From positions 1 to 21,147 of the forward strand of contig CAYGNF010000020.1 in assembly GCA_964351245.1 (NCBI GenBank): a stretch of 21,147 nucleotides of DNA, read 5' to 3'. Position numbers and translations under genes: made by a program. The number at the start of each line of letters is the position of its first letter. Within the stretch, counting starts at the first letter, position 1. The stretch comes from JANRKH01 sp964351245 (GTDB lineage Bacteria; Pseudomonadota; Alphaproteobacteria; Rickettsiales; Rickettsiaceae). Under the pieces are notes generated by a model, which had not been told where the DNA came from, searched no databases, and saw only the letters and a list, made by a program, of their open reading frames with translations. This document shows, piece by piece, positions 7,254-16,582 of this stretch.

Positions 7254-8981
7254 ATGGAAGCATTATTTCAAAAAATCAAAACAAAACAAAAATTTATACC
7301 AACAGTTTTAGAGGATGAATCATTTCAAGATTTTGAATCTCTGATGCTTGAGGCAACCTCTTCAAAAGTGAAAGAAGGGAATGTAGTAAAAGGAATAGTA
7401 GTGGGCATAGAAAATGACACAGTGATAGTTGATGTGGGTCTAAAAAATGAAGGTAGAATACCTGTTAGTGAATTTAAGCTAGTTATAGACCAAACATTGC
7501 CTATAGTAGGTGATGCTGTGGATATATACGTAGAAAAACTCGAAGGTAGAAATGGTAGAACTATACTGAGTAGAGAGAAGGCTATACGCCAAGAATCTTG
7601 GGTAATATTAGAAAGAGCATACGAAAACGCCGAGTTAGTAGATGGCGTGATTTTTGGGAGAGTCAAGGGCGGTTTTACGGTAGATCTATCTGGCGTAGTA
7701 GCATTTCTTCCTGGTAGTCAAGTTGATGTACGTCCAATAAAGGATGTAGGTCCAATAATGGATATAGTGCAGCCATTTAAAATACTTAAAATGGATACAA
7801 AGTTAGGTAATATCGTAGTTTCAAGAAGGGCGATTTTAGAAGAATCTAGATCTGGAATCAGAGATGAAATGTTAGCGCAAATCAAAGAAGGTATGATACT
7901 AGAAGGCTTTGTCAAAAATATCACTGATTATGGTGCATTTATAGACTTAGGTAGTCTCGATGGATTACTTCATGTAACAGATATTTCATGGGCTCGTATT
8001 AATCACCCTTCTGAAGTGCTCTCTATGGGCCAAAAAATTCAAGTAATGATTACGAAATTTAACGAAGAGACAAAAAGAATCTCTTTAGGGATGAAGCAAT
8101 TAGATAGAAATCCTTGGAATGGAGTTAAAGAAGAATTCCCGGTAGGCAAAACTATGTCTGGTAAGGTAACAAATGTAACTGAATACGGAGCCTTCATTGA
8201 AATTAAAGATGGTATTGAGGGTCTTGTCCATTCTACTGAAATATCTTGGGTGAAATCTAATCAGCACGCCAAGAAAGCTTTAACGATAGGCCAGGATGTT
8301 ACCTTTGTAGTGCTAGAAGTAGATGAAGAAAAGCATAGGATTTCTTTGAGTATTAAGCAATGTCAAGATAATCCTTGGCAAGAATTCGCAAATAAACATA
8401 ATATTGGTGATATTGTTGAATCAGAAATAAGAAACGTTGCAGATTTTGGTTTGTTTGTTGCAATAGGAAATGAAATAGATGGTATGGTGCATGAATCTGA
8501 TATTTCGTGGAGTTCTAATGAATCTGCGATTAAGAACTTTAAGAAAGGCGATCAGATTAAGTGCAAAATTCTTGCAATTGATGTCTCTAAAGAAAGAGTA
8601 GCTCTAGGTATCAAGCAATTATCAGAGCAATCTCCTGATCTCAGTATCGATGTTGCAAAAGGAGATATAGTAACTGCTATAATCAAAGACTCAAATGAAG
8701 AGGGTATTTTTGTAGAATTACAAAATAACAGAATTGGATTCATTAAAAAGATAGATTTAGCCACTGATAAAGTAGATCAAAAGCTAGATAGGTTTCATAA
8801 TGGAGATAAGGTGGATGCAAAAGTTCTTGGGGTGCAGAAAGATGGATTAGTTAACCTATCGATTAAGGCCGTAGAATTATTAGAGCGTAAGAAGACTATT
8901 AAAGAATACGGCTCTACTGATAGCGGAGCAAGTCTAGGAGATATATTAGGCGCGGCATTAAATCAACAAAATAAGAAATAA
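7254..8981 (+). CDS. rpsA: 30S ribosomal protein S1
   Basis: This is the large mRNA-binding protein of the small ribosomal subunit, which helps load mRNAs, especially those with weak ribosome-binding sites. The 575-aa product shows six successive S1/OB-fold repeats starting near residues 42, 127, 212, 297, 384 and 470. Repeats 3-5 carry the clearest signatures (NITDYGAFIDLG, NVTEYGAFIEIKDGIEGLVH, NVADFGLFVAIGNEIDGMVH) and end in DISW/EISW. Repeats 1, 2 and 6 are more divergent, as is normal for this family. The length is close to that of other proteobacterial S1 proteins (E. coli 557 aa). The ATG at 7254 follows an in-frame stop and has no clear Shine-Dalgarno. The gene appears monocistronic: a 139-bp spacer precedes it and a 418-bp gene-free spacer follows. 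Confidence 0.97.
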   Translation: MEALFQKIKTKQKFIPTVLEDESFQDFESLMLEATSSKVKEGNVVKGIVVGIENDTVIVDVGLKNEGRIPVSEFKLVIDQTLPIVGDAVDIYVEKLEGRNGRTILSREKAIRQESWVILERAYENAELVDGVIFGRVKGGFTVDLSGVVAFLPGSQVDVRPIKDVGPIMDIVQPFKILKMDTKLGNIVVSRRAILEESRSGIRDEMLAQIKEGMILEGFVKNITDYGAFIDLGSLDGLLHVTDISWARINHPSEVLSMGQKIQVMITKFNEETKRISLGMKQLDRNPWNGVKEEFPVGKTMSGKVTNVTEYGAFIEIKDGIEGLVHSTEISWVKSNQHAKKALTIGQDVTFVVLEVDEEKHRISLSIKQCQDNPWQEFANKHNIGDIVESEIRNVADFGLFVAIGNEIDGMVHESDISWSSNESAIKNFKKGDQIKCKILAIDVSKERVALGIKQLSEQSPDLSIDVAKGDIVTAIIKDSNEEGIFVELQNNRIGFIKKIDLATDKVDQKLDRFHNGDKVDAKVLGVQKDGLVNLSIKAVELLERKKTIKEYGSTDSGASLGDILGAALNQQNKK

Positions 8982-9399
8982 TCTGGTAAATTGTACAAAT
9001 AGTCAGTAGTGATATTGCTATCTATTAGTATAATTTTGTAGCTAATATATACCAAGCCACCAGATTAAATGAAATTTTTGATTAAATTCACCTCTTCCGC
9101 GAATCTATACAAATAGATGTGCAAGAGGCGGCCATACTCAAAATCCGATATATTAAAATTGGACTTGGTATTAAGATGAAGCAACAACTTATTTATGCTT
9201 TGTGTTGAAAATTAATCAATTATGATACGGGTGTTCTTAATATTAGATTGAGATTTTGAATGAAATATAATATAAATCTTTTATTTCAATATATTGCCTT
9301 TGAATAAATGCAAGCATCTAATAATTAGAAACAGAATATGTATGAGTCATGGATATATTAAAGAGTCCATTAACCCTAAAATAAGAAATCCATACTCTT
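8982..9399. other. Gene-free 418-bp spacer between rpsA and mrcA
   Basis: No intact gene or RNA family is recognisable. The first half contains an imperfect palindromic element (9049-9171, listed separately). A plus-strand frame from 9086 to the TGA at 9206-9208 stays open for 40 codons across that element; I cannot identify its product, and it may be a decayed fragment. A TATAAT box lies at 9266-9271 with only a poor partner (TTAGAT, 9243-9248, 17-bp spacing), a weak candidate promoter for mrcA with a leader of about 120 bases. I found no clear rpsA terminator. Confidence 0.5.
9049..9171. repeat. Imperfect palindromic element with terminal inverted repeats
   Basis: Terminal arms ATACCAAG (9049-9056) and CTTGGTAT (9164-9171) are exact reverse complements. 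They continue inward as CCA against TGG (9160-9162) after a one-base bulge. Between them a hairpin is centred on 9109-9112: ATCTAT (9103-9108) with ATAGAT (9113-9118), then GCG (9099-9101) with TGC (9120-9122, one G-U pair), then CCTCTT (9091-9096) with AAGAGG (9123-9128). It is 123 bp long, non-coding as far as I can see, and more G/C-rich at the hairpin than its surroundings. The size and layout suggest a miniature inverted-repeat or Rickettsia-type palindromic element, or a structured RNA. There is no U-tract, so it is not a standard terminator. Confidence 0.45.
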
Positions 9400-11781
9400 G
9401 TGATAAAACGCTTACTTGTATTTATTTGTAAAACCATATTAGTTGTTACTGCATTATCGCTATTTGCCTTAGTATATATAGTATTTTATTACACAAGAGA
9501 CTTACCAAATTACGAACAATTATCTAAATATCACGCCCCTCTTGCAACTCGTATTTACACCATAGACGGAAAATTAATTGAACAATACGCAAAAGAAAAT
9601 CGTGTATTTGTATCCATCAAATCTCTTCCTAAATATCTAATAAATGCTTTTATTGCAGCCGAAGATAAACATTTCTACTCTCATCCCGGCATAGATATTT
9701 ATGGTATCATCAGAGCTACCCTCTCTAATGCTCAGAATATAATGCAGAATAAGCGACTTCAGGGCGCTTCTACTATAACACAGCAAGTAGTAAAGAATTT
9801 ACTATTATCAAATGAGAGGTCTATAGACCGCAAAGTTAAGGAAGCGGTCTTATCTTACATGATCAGTAAGACTTTTACCAAAGATCAAATCTTAGAGCTT
9901 TATTTAAATCAGACTTTTTTTGGGAAAGGTGCTTACGGTATAGGCTCTGCATCTCAGACATATTTTAATAAATCTCCAGAAGAGTTGAGTTTAGAAGAGG
10001 CGGCCTTCATTGCGGGATTACCCAAAGCACCCTCAAATTTTGATCCTGGGCGTAACTATAATCGCTCCAAAGAAAGAAGAAATTATGTTATTGATAGAAT
10101 GCTTGAAGATGGATACATAACTCCAGAAGAAGCAAAAGAAGCTATTGCCTCAGATATTATTACAAAAAATAGAGCTAATACTGATATTGTAAAAGCAGGG
10201 CATGTAGCTGAGCTTGTAAGGCAAATAGTTTCGGATATTGTAGGTGAAAATGAATTTTATACCGAAGGGTACACAGTGATCACGACTATAGATAGCAAGT
10301 CTCAAAAACATCTTACGGATTCATTTGTCCAAGGTATAAGACAATTTGATCAAAAAAAAGGGTTTCGAAAACCTATAGCAAAGATTAGCACAAATGACTG
10401 GCATCAAAATCTCCTGAAAATTCAAGATCAAATTAATATGCGCGAATATAAACTTGCGGTTGTAATATCTATTACAGATCACAATGCCACAATAGGTCTC
10501 AAAGATTCATCAACAGGAATAATACCTCTTTCTGAAGCAAAATGGGCTAGAACCAACCTCAAATCTTTCAAAGGATTATTGAATGTTGGAGATGTTGTGG
10601 TAGTAGAAAGACTCGCAAAGAATTACGGATTAAGGCAAATACCGATAGTGAATGGCGGGGCTGTATTTGCAGATCCAAGAACTGGCGCAGTTAGAGCCCA
10701 TGTAGGGGGGTATGATTTTACTGCTAATAAATTTGATAGAGTTACTCAGGCTATAAGACAACCCGGCTCTACCATCAAACCATTTGTATATCTTGCGGCA
10801 CTGGAAAAAGGAATACCTCCAAACAGCATTGTTGATGATTCTCCTTCGTCTTTTTCGCAAGGAAAAAACATGCCTCTGTGGACTCCTAAAAATTATAATG
10901 CAAAATACTTAGGCCCTATTACTATAAGAAAAGCACTTGAAAAATCGGCAAACTTAGCAACGATCAAGGTCGCAGTGAGGGCTGGGATAAAGAATATCTC
11001 TGAAATACTCGATAGATTAAGTATATGCCCATATCCAAAGCCTTACCTTGCTATGGTGATTGGGGCTGTTGATACTACTTTATCAAAAATGGTGAATGCA
11101 TATTCCATGTTTGCAAATGGCGGGCTTCAAGTAATGCCTCATTATATTGAGATGATACAAGATAGAAATGGTAAAATAATATATAAACGTGATGATTCCG
11201 TGTGCACAAATTGCCAAAATCATGATAATGGGGCAATAAAATTACCTATAGTCAGGATCAAACCGAGAAAGAGAGTTATAGATGAACGAGTTGCGTATCA
11301 AATAAACTCAATGCTACAGGGTGCTGTTCTGCGAGGTACTTCTAGTAAGCTTGCAAAGCACAAGCTTTTTCTTGCCTCAAAAACTGGCACAACAAATAAA
11401 AGTCTTGATACTTGGACTATCTCTTATACTCCTTCAATGATAATAGGCGGGTATGTGGGATATGATAAACCAACTACTCTTGGGGCGAGGGAAAGTGGCG
11501 CAACAGTAGCTCTCCCAATTATTGATATTTTTTTAGATAAAATTGGTAACAATATTACCAATCATGATTTTATTAAACCTGAAGGCGTAGAATTAATTAA
11601 AGTTAATCCAGATTCTGGAATTCCTGATGACTCTCCTGGCAGTATTACTGAGGTACTGATACCAGATATTTCAGAGAAACAATCTGACTATCGAGTGCAT
11701 GATCAAGAAATAATTGTCAATCAAGAAACTATAGAAAAACTTGAAGAGAGTGTGTTTGAGGATACCGGAGAAATATATTGA
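9400..11781 (+). CDS. mrcA: Penicillin-binding protein 1A (bifunctional transglycosylase/transpeptidase)
   Basis: This class A penicillin-binding protein polymerises lipid II into glycan strands and cross-links the peptides on the outer face of the inner membrane. The 793-aa product has an N-terminal membrane anchor (about 4-30), then a GT51 glycosyltransferase domain with catalytic Glu88 in AAEDKHFYSHPG and the QGASTITQQ motif (121-129). A PBP1A-type OB-like insert follows (about 345-420), then a transpeptidase domain with STIK (Ser457/Lys460), SAN (516-518) and KTG (661-663). All catalytic motifs are intact. The start is a GTG at 9400-9402; the frame is closed by TAA at 9382-9384, so no earlier start fits, and no strong ribosome-binding site is seen. 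The stop TGA overlaps the murD ATG, giving an mrcA-murD operon. The protein shows that the organism retains cell-wall polymerisation. Confidence 0.95.
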   Translation: MIKRLLVFICKTILVVTALSLFALVYIVFYYTRDLPNYEQLSKYHAPLATRIYTIDGKLIEQYAKENRVFVSIKSLPKYLINAFIAAEDKHFYSHPGIDIYGIIRATLSNAQNIMQNKRLQGASTITQQVVKNLLLSNERSIDRKVKEAVLSYMISKTFTKDQILELYLNQTFFGKGAYGIGSASQTYFNKSPEELSLEEAAFIAGLPKAPSNFDPGRNYNRSKERRNYVIDRMLEDGYITPEEAKEAIASDIITKNRANTDIVKAGHVAELVRQIVSDIVGENEFYTEGYTVITTIDSKSQKHLTDSFVQGIRQFDQKKGFRKPIAKISTNDWHQNLLKIQDQINMREYKLAVVISITDHNATIGLKDSSTGIIPLSEAKWARTNLKSFKGLLNVGDVVVVERLAKNYGLRQIPIVNGGAVFADPRTGAVRAHVGGYDFTANKFDRVTQAIRQPGSTIKPFVYLAALEKGIPPNSIVDDSPSSFSQGKNMPLWTPKNYNAKYLGPITIRKALEKSANLATIKVAVRAGIKNISEILDRLSICPYPKPYLAMVIGAVDTTLSKMVNAYSMFANGGLQVMPHYIEMIQDRNGKIIYKRDDSVCTNCQNHDNGAIKLPIVRIKPRKRVIDERVAYQINSMLQGAVLRGTSSKLAKHKLFLASKTGTTNKSLDTWTISYTPSMIIGGYVGYDKPTTLGARESGATVALPIIDIFLDKIGNNITNHDFIKPEGVELIKVNPDSGIPDDSPGSITEVLIPDISEKQSDYRVHDQEIIVNQETIEKLEESVFEDTGEIY

Positions 11782-13178
11782 TGAAATACAATCTAGAGAA
11801 CAAGCTTAGTAAATATAAAAAAGTTGGTATTTTAGGGCTAGGCATTACTGGTAATGGAGTTTATAACTTTTTCTGTGACAATAATATTGATGTTGTATGC
11901 TGGGATGAATCCGAAAAAGCAAGAAAAATTTTTGGATCTTTGTATGGTAATGCCAAGATGCTCCATTTTGAAGAATGGGGAGATTGCTCTCATATCGTGG
12001 TAAGTCCAGGGATACCTCTATTCTTTCCAGAAGTTCATGCTATCATAAAATTTATCTCTAATAGTCGTAAAAAAATAATCCTAACTACTGATGTAGAGAT
12101 TTTATATCATTTGATAGAAGGTCGTGCAAAAATAATAGCCGTAACCGGAACTAATGGAAAATCTACTACTACCGCCTTAATTACTCATATACTCAAAGCA
12201 TCAGGAATGAATGCGGTAGAGTGCGGAAATATAGGAGTATCTGCTCTTGCTGTACCTCTAGATAAAGATATATATGTGCTTGAACTTTCTTCCTATCAGC
12301 TTGAATCTCTTTCTAATTTTCGAGCAAATATAGCAGTATTTTTAAATCTTACCCCAGATCATCTAGAGCGTCATGGAGATATTGAGTACTATAGAAAAGC
12401 AAAAACAAAAATATTTCAGAATCAAAAGAAAGAAGATTATGCGATAATAGGTATAGATAACCCAATCACTGCATGGGTGCTGGAAGAGCAAAAAGATAAG
12501 TTAGGAAAATGTTTAGGAATAAGCTATAATGAAGAATTTAATCGATTAAAAAACATAATCACTTTTGATAATAACATTATACAAGATAATTTTTATAATT
12601 CTAATATTCCCATAGAAGATAATATATACCTCCCCGGAAAGCATAATAGGGAAAATATATGCGCAGCCTATGCTGCAACTCGTGTATTTGGTCTTGATGT
12701 TGAATCTATAATTCCTCATATTCTAACATTCAAAGGATTGCCGCATAGAATGGAGTTTATAGGACAGATATCTGGCATATCTTTTTATAATGATAGCAAA
12801 TCTACTAATGCCGATAGTGCAAGACCAGCTCTAGAATCCTTAAAAAACATATATTGGATTGTTGGCGGAGTGCCTAAAGCTGGTGGTATACATCCACTCA
12901 GAGATTGTCTTGAGCATGTAAGGAAAATATATATTTTTGGGGCCGCGGTGAAAGATTTCTCAAGAACCCTTGAGAGTGTTGCCGATTTTGCAGTACATCA
13001 AGATCTTGATGCAGCATTTAGTCATGCATTTAAAGATGCAATTAAGGAGAGCAAGCATAATAGAGCTAGTGCAATTTTGTTATCTCCTGCATGTTCTTCT
13101 TTTGATCAATATACAAATTTTGAAGAGCGTGGTAAGCATTTTGTGGAACTATTTCATACTTATCAGAATAGAAACTAA
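11781..13178 (+). CDS. murD: UDP-N-acetylmuramoyl-L-alanine--D-glutamate ligase
   Basis: This cytoplasmic Mur ligase uses ATP to add D-glutamate to UDP-MurNAc-L-alanine, the second amino acid of the peptidoglycan stem peptide. Seen in 465 aa: an N-terminal Rossmann-like domain (KVGILGLGITGNGVYNFF), the ATP-binding P-loop VTGTNGKSTTT (about 121-131), the central-domain signatures ELSSYQLESL and LNLTPDHLERHG, PGKHNRENICAA, and the C-terminal domain starting FKGLPHRMEFIG with YNDSKSTNADSA. I place the start at ATG 11781, which overlaps the mrcA TGA by one base (TGATG). A TTG at 11778 is also in frame and sits 7 bases from the GGAG at 11767-11770, so translation could begin one codon earlier. It is translationally coupled to mrcA. 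The 3' end meets the convergent addA with 3 bp between stop codons. Confidence 0.96.
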   Translation: MKYNLENKLSKYKKVGILGLGITGNGVYNFFCDNNIDVVCWDESEKARKIFGSLYGNAKMLHFEEWGDCSHIVVSPGIPLFFPEVHAIIKFISNSRKKIILTTDVEILYHLIEGRAKIIAVTGTNGKSTTTALITHILKASGMNAVECGNIGVSALAVPLDKDIYVLELSSYQLESLSNFRANIAVFLNLTPDHLERHGDIEYYRKAKTKIFQNQKKEDYAIIGIDNPITAWVLEEQKDKLGKCLGISYNEEFNRLKNIITFDNNIIQDNFYNSNIPIEDNIYLPGKHNRENICAAYAATRVFGLDVESIIPHILTFKGLPHRMEFIGQISGISFYNDSKSTNADSARPALESLKNIYWIVGGVPKAGGIHPLRDCLEHVRKIYIFGAAVKDFSRTLESVADFAVHQDLDAAFSHAFKDAIKESKHNRASAILLSPACSSFDQYTNFEERGKHFVELFHTYQNRN

Positions 13179-13181
13179 ACT

Positions 13182-16100
13182 TTACAATCTTTCAAATTCA
13201 TTATCTCTGAGCCAATAAAGATATAATATTATTACCTTGTCCTTGTAAATTTCTTGCATCGCATTTTTATAAAGGTTCATTTGATTTATATATTCATTTT
13301 TTTGCACCCTAGTTTTATCAGATTTATAATCTACTATATATATTTGCCCGGCTATATCGTCAAAAGCGACGAAATCCAGTCTCTTGATTTGGAATCCATC
13401 TGCACTCCCTATTGCAATTTCAAGTTCCGATTGGTTTCTTAAGGATTTTAAGTAATGAAAAAATTGATTTTGAGAGCATCTATCGAGTACATTTCTGATA
13501 TGAGATTTATCTGTATTTGATAAGTTTTTTAAGTATTTATCAGTCAATATTTCGGTAAAATCTATATTTTTATTAAAAAATATCTCTATGGCTTTGTGGA
13601 ATTTTTCTCCTATAATTGTACTTTTATTGTCAAAATCGTACTCCGCTATGTTTTGCGCATTAAAGGTTATGTCATCGCTATTGAGATAATTTTGCTGGCT
13701 TGCTTCGTAGTCCAAAGTCCCTTCTTCCTCTTGAGTATTATTACTCCGATTGTTACATAGCTCTTTAGTCTCCTGATCCTTGAGGGTAGATTGCTTCTTT
13801 GCTAAGTTATATAAAACAAGATTTCCATCATCTAATTTTGTAAATGATTTTTCTGCAGTTGCTGCGCAGATTTCATACCAAGATTTATTGTTACCCTCCT
13901 GTTTTTTTGTAGAAATACCTGTGATGATAATGTGATCTTGAGCTCTGGTGAGAGCTACATACAAAAGTCGTAAATATTCCTGGTAATGTTCTTGATTAAT
14001 TTGCTCCTTTATATTCTCGATTTTTTGATGCTTTAGTTTTGAGTGAATTATTGGTACTATCTCTCCTTGATCAAGAGTCAAATGCAAGATATTGCTACTA
14101 TTGTTCGTATTAATATCATTACTATCTGCAAGAATAATAATTGGCGCCTCTAATCCTTTTGCTCCGTGTATTGTTGTAATTTTTATTGCCTCAGATTGCG
14201 AAAAATCTCTTTTTATTGATATATCTGAGGTGTTAAAAAAATGCACAATATCATTCATTCCCATAGAGGGGTTTTCTGAAAAAATCATATGCACTTCTGT
14301 TAAAAAAGCTTTCAGAGCATCTATTTGCTCTAAATCCGAAGCTTCTCTGAGTTTTTGCTGAATACCGAATTGCTCAGCTAAATGGAAACAAAATTCATTT
14401 TTTTTATAATGAGCATAAAGGTTATTAATTTTTTGAAGCATAGTATATACTTCAGTCATGTGATCTTTTATAAAATTAATCCAGGAGCTACTTAATCTTA
14501 TTTGATATAAATCACTATCTCTGAGCCCAATAAAAGGAGACTTAAGCAAGGATGCTAAATTCAAATTATCTGATGGATCTATTATAAATTTAATGCATGA
14601 AATAAAATCTTTTACGATAAGAGACTTACCTAGATTTATACGGTCCAGTCCTGCAATATTTATGCCAAGCTTGACTATCTCTCTATATAAGGCATTATTC
14701 AAAGATGATCTTTTTTGTACTAAAATTAAAAAGTCTGAGGGTTGTACTATCCTGTTATGACTATCTAAGTATAGTTTTTGCTCAAGGGTGTTTTTTATAT
14801 ATTGGGCAATTTTTTTTGCTAAAATCTGCTTGGCTGAATAGTGCTCAGAATATATACCTGGCCTCGGCCAAAACTCGGGGTTGTTTTTGTGATCTTCGAT
14901 CAATGGCCATATCGCTACGCTGGCACCATTATCCATCCTATTAGACTCTAATTGATTTACCTCTTCAATCAATTGTGTATTCTGGAATGTTTGATATATA
15001 AAATCAAAAATAAGGTTAGGTAACCTGTATGTTTTTTGCAAATTGCATTCAATAAAATTTGCATTTGCGCCTAATGCTCTTTTGCGCACATAGTCTTTTG
15101 CCTCATTGAATAAATGAGGCCTTGCGCCCTGAAAGCTGTATATTGATTGTTTTATATCTCCTACTACAAAAATGGTTTTAGATGAACTATCGCTAGATGA
15201 ATGACCCGAAAAAAAATCCTCTAGAAGAGCTATAATGATACTCCACTGCTTCTGGCTTGTGTCCTGTGATTCATCTACTAATATATGATCTATACCGCCA
15301 TCAAGCTTGTATTTGATCCATTCTTTTATCGCCGAATTACATAATAAGTTATGTGAGTAATAAATTAAATCTTCATAATCTAAATAATTATTATCACTTT
15401 TGTAGCGATTATATTCACTAAAAACAAAACTACTGAGCCTCAGAAGCTCATGATTTGCGCTAATCCCATCTATGGTATTTCTATAATTATAAATCTCAAA
15501 AACCATATCCTGTATCTGAAGTATTATATCCTCAGTAGTACTAAGGAGCATTTTGGCATGTTGTTTTGAAATTAATTTCTTTCTTTTCTTGTGGTCTTTA
15601 GTCGTAAAAAAAGAAATGACGGAGGGATGAAAAATCCCCTCTTTTTTTATAGAGTTGTGGTGTTGATTTCTATAGCAAAATAAAGAGGCAAGAGGAGATA
15701 ATTCAGGAAATTGGTTTATGATACTGATGTTTGTAGATATAATATTTATTAGTCTATCTTCTATAGACTCTACATCTTCAGGCGCTAGTACTCCTAAGAA
15801 CTGAGACAATGATTTGTGCATCTTAGAAAGCGCAGATTCTTCTAAATTGAGATGATGATAAAATTCAGATAACTCTTCTATTGCCTCCTTGATGGTACTC
15901 ATAGAGCAATTATTTTGTAGAATCTGATTAATAAATGGCAGCGTAGTACTAGAGAACAAAATTTTTGATATGTATTTAGATCTTTTAACTTCGTCAATTA
16001 CATTAAAATATGGCTTCACTCCAGCTTCTAGTGGGAATTTTTGTAATAAGTTTTGGCAAAATGCGTGTATTGTATATATCTGCACACGTTTGCCTTGCGA

Positions 16101-16418
16101 TATATATGATTTATAAAAATTCCTAATTTTGTTGATTTCAGTATTTTTCAGCTCTTTCCCAAGATTATCTATAAAATATTCTTTAATTTCTTGAGTTGTT
16201 TGAGTTTCAAAGCTCTTGAGTACAGAATTAATACGTAATACCATTTCGCCTTTAGCAGCCTTTGTAAAAGTTAGGCATAAAATAGAACCCGGATCTATAT
16301 TAGATAGTAATAAATTAATAATGCGATTAGTAAGAAGTCGTGTTTTACCGGTGCCCGCAGAAGCTGCGACCCAAGCAGAATATTCGGGACTTGTTGCAAG
16401 AGTTAATTCATGATTCAT
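13182..16418 (-). CDS. addA: Double-strand break repair helicase AddA
   Basis: This is a UvrD/RecB-type helicase-nuclease. With AddB it forms the alphaproteobacterial AddAB complex that processes double-strand ends for RecA. Seen in 1078 aa: Walker A AASAGTGKTRLL (from about residue 18), motif II ILVDESQDTSQ, motif III VVGDIKQSIYSFQGA, motifs TTIHGAKGLE and YVALTRAQDHIII. The C-terminal RecB-type nuclease domain has GEKFHKAIE, LDFVAFDD, the DYK triad (Asp1030/Lys1032) and YINQMNLY (Gln1046). Both helicase and nuclease residues are intact. The length is in the usual AddA range. The ATG at 16418 has no clear ribosome-binding site; the 164-bp upstream spacer holds only a weak promoter-like pair (TTGGAT and TAGCAT on the minus strand). 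No addB lies on either side, although the two genes are commonly neighbours. Its 3' end converges on murD. Confidence 0.93.
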   Translation of the reverse strand: MNHELTLATSPEYSAWVAASAGTGKTRLLTNRIINLLLSNIDPGSILCLTFTKAAKGEMVLRINSVLKSFETQTTQEIKEYFIDNLGKELKNTEINKIRNFYKSYISQGKRVQIYTIHAFCQNLLQKFPLEAGVKPYFNVIDEVKRSKYISKILFSSTTLPFINQILQNNCSMSTIKEAIEELSEFYHHLNLEESALSKMHKSLSQFLGVLAPEDVESIEDRLINIISTNISIINQFPELSPLASLFCYRNQHHNSIKKEGIFHPSVISFFTTKDHKKRKKLISKQHAKMLLSTTEDIILQIQDMVFEIYNYRNTIDGISANHELLRLSSFVFSEYNRYKSDNNYLDYEDLIYYSHNLLCNSAIKEWIKYKLDGGIDHILVDESQDTSQKQWSIIIALLEDFFSGHSSSDSSSKTIFVVGDIKQSIYSFQGARPHLFNEAKDYVRKRALGANANFIECNLQKTYRLPNLIFDFIYQTFQNTQLIEEVNQLESNRMDNGASVAIWPLIEDHKNNPEFWPRPGIYSEHYSAKQILAKKIAQYIKNTLEQKLYLDSHNRIVQPSDFLILVQKRSSLNNALYREIVKLGINIAGLDRINLGKSLIVKDFISCIKFIIDPSDNLNLASLLKSPFIGLRDSDLYQIRLSSSWINFIKDHMTEVYTMLQKINNLYAHYKKNEFCFHLAEQFGIQQKLREASDLEQIDALKAFLTEVHMIFSENPSMGMNDIVHFFNTSDISIKRDFSQSEAIKITTIHGAKGLEAPIIILADSNDINTNNSSNILHLTLDQGEIVPIIHSKLKHQKIENIKEQINQEHYQEYLRLLYVALTRAQDHIIITGISTKKQEGNNKSWYEICAATAEKSFTKLDDGNLVLYNLAKKQSTLKDQETKELCNNRSNNTQEEEGTLDYEASQQNYLNSDDITFNAQNIAEYDFDNKSTIIGEKFHKAIEIFFNKNIDFTEILTDKYLKNLSNTDKSHIRNVLDRCSQNQFFHYLKSLRNQSELEIAIGSADGFQIKRLDFVAFDDIAGQIYIVDYKSDKTRVQKNEYINQMNLYKNAMQEIYKDKVIILYLYWLRDNEFERL

Positions 16419-16582
16419 ATGGATATTTTGCCGATTATCTTTTTTATGCTATTTCTTATTTTTAAAAAATCCAAATTGTGAGACCGAGCCAGGCTTTAGG
16501 TATGTATAACACAAGTACTTATCATACTACCGATAATCATTAAGCTGGTTTAATCTAGGACTTAAGCATTATAATCAATTTA

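Noticed and set aside
11778..11780. TTG as the murD start codon
   Set aside because: The ATG at 11781, overlapping the mrcA TGA, is the more usual start and coupling geometry. TTG remains possible because GGAG is 7 bases from it.
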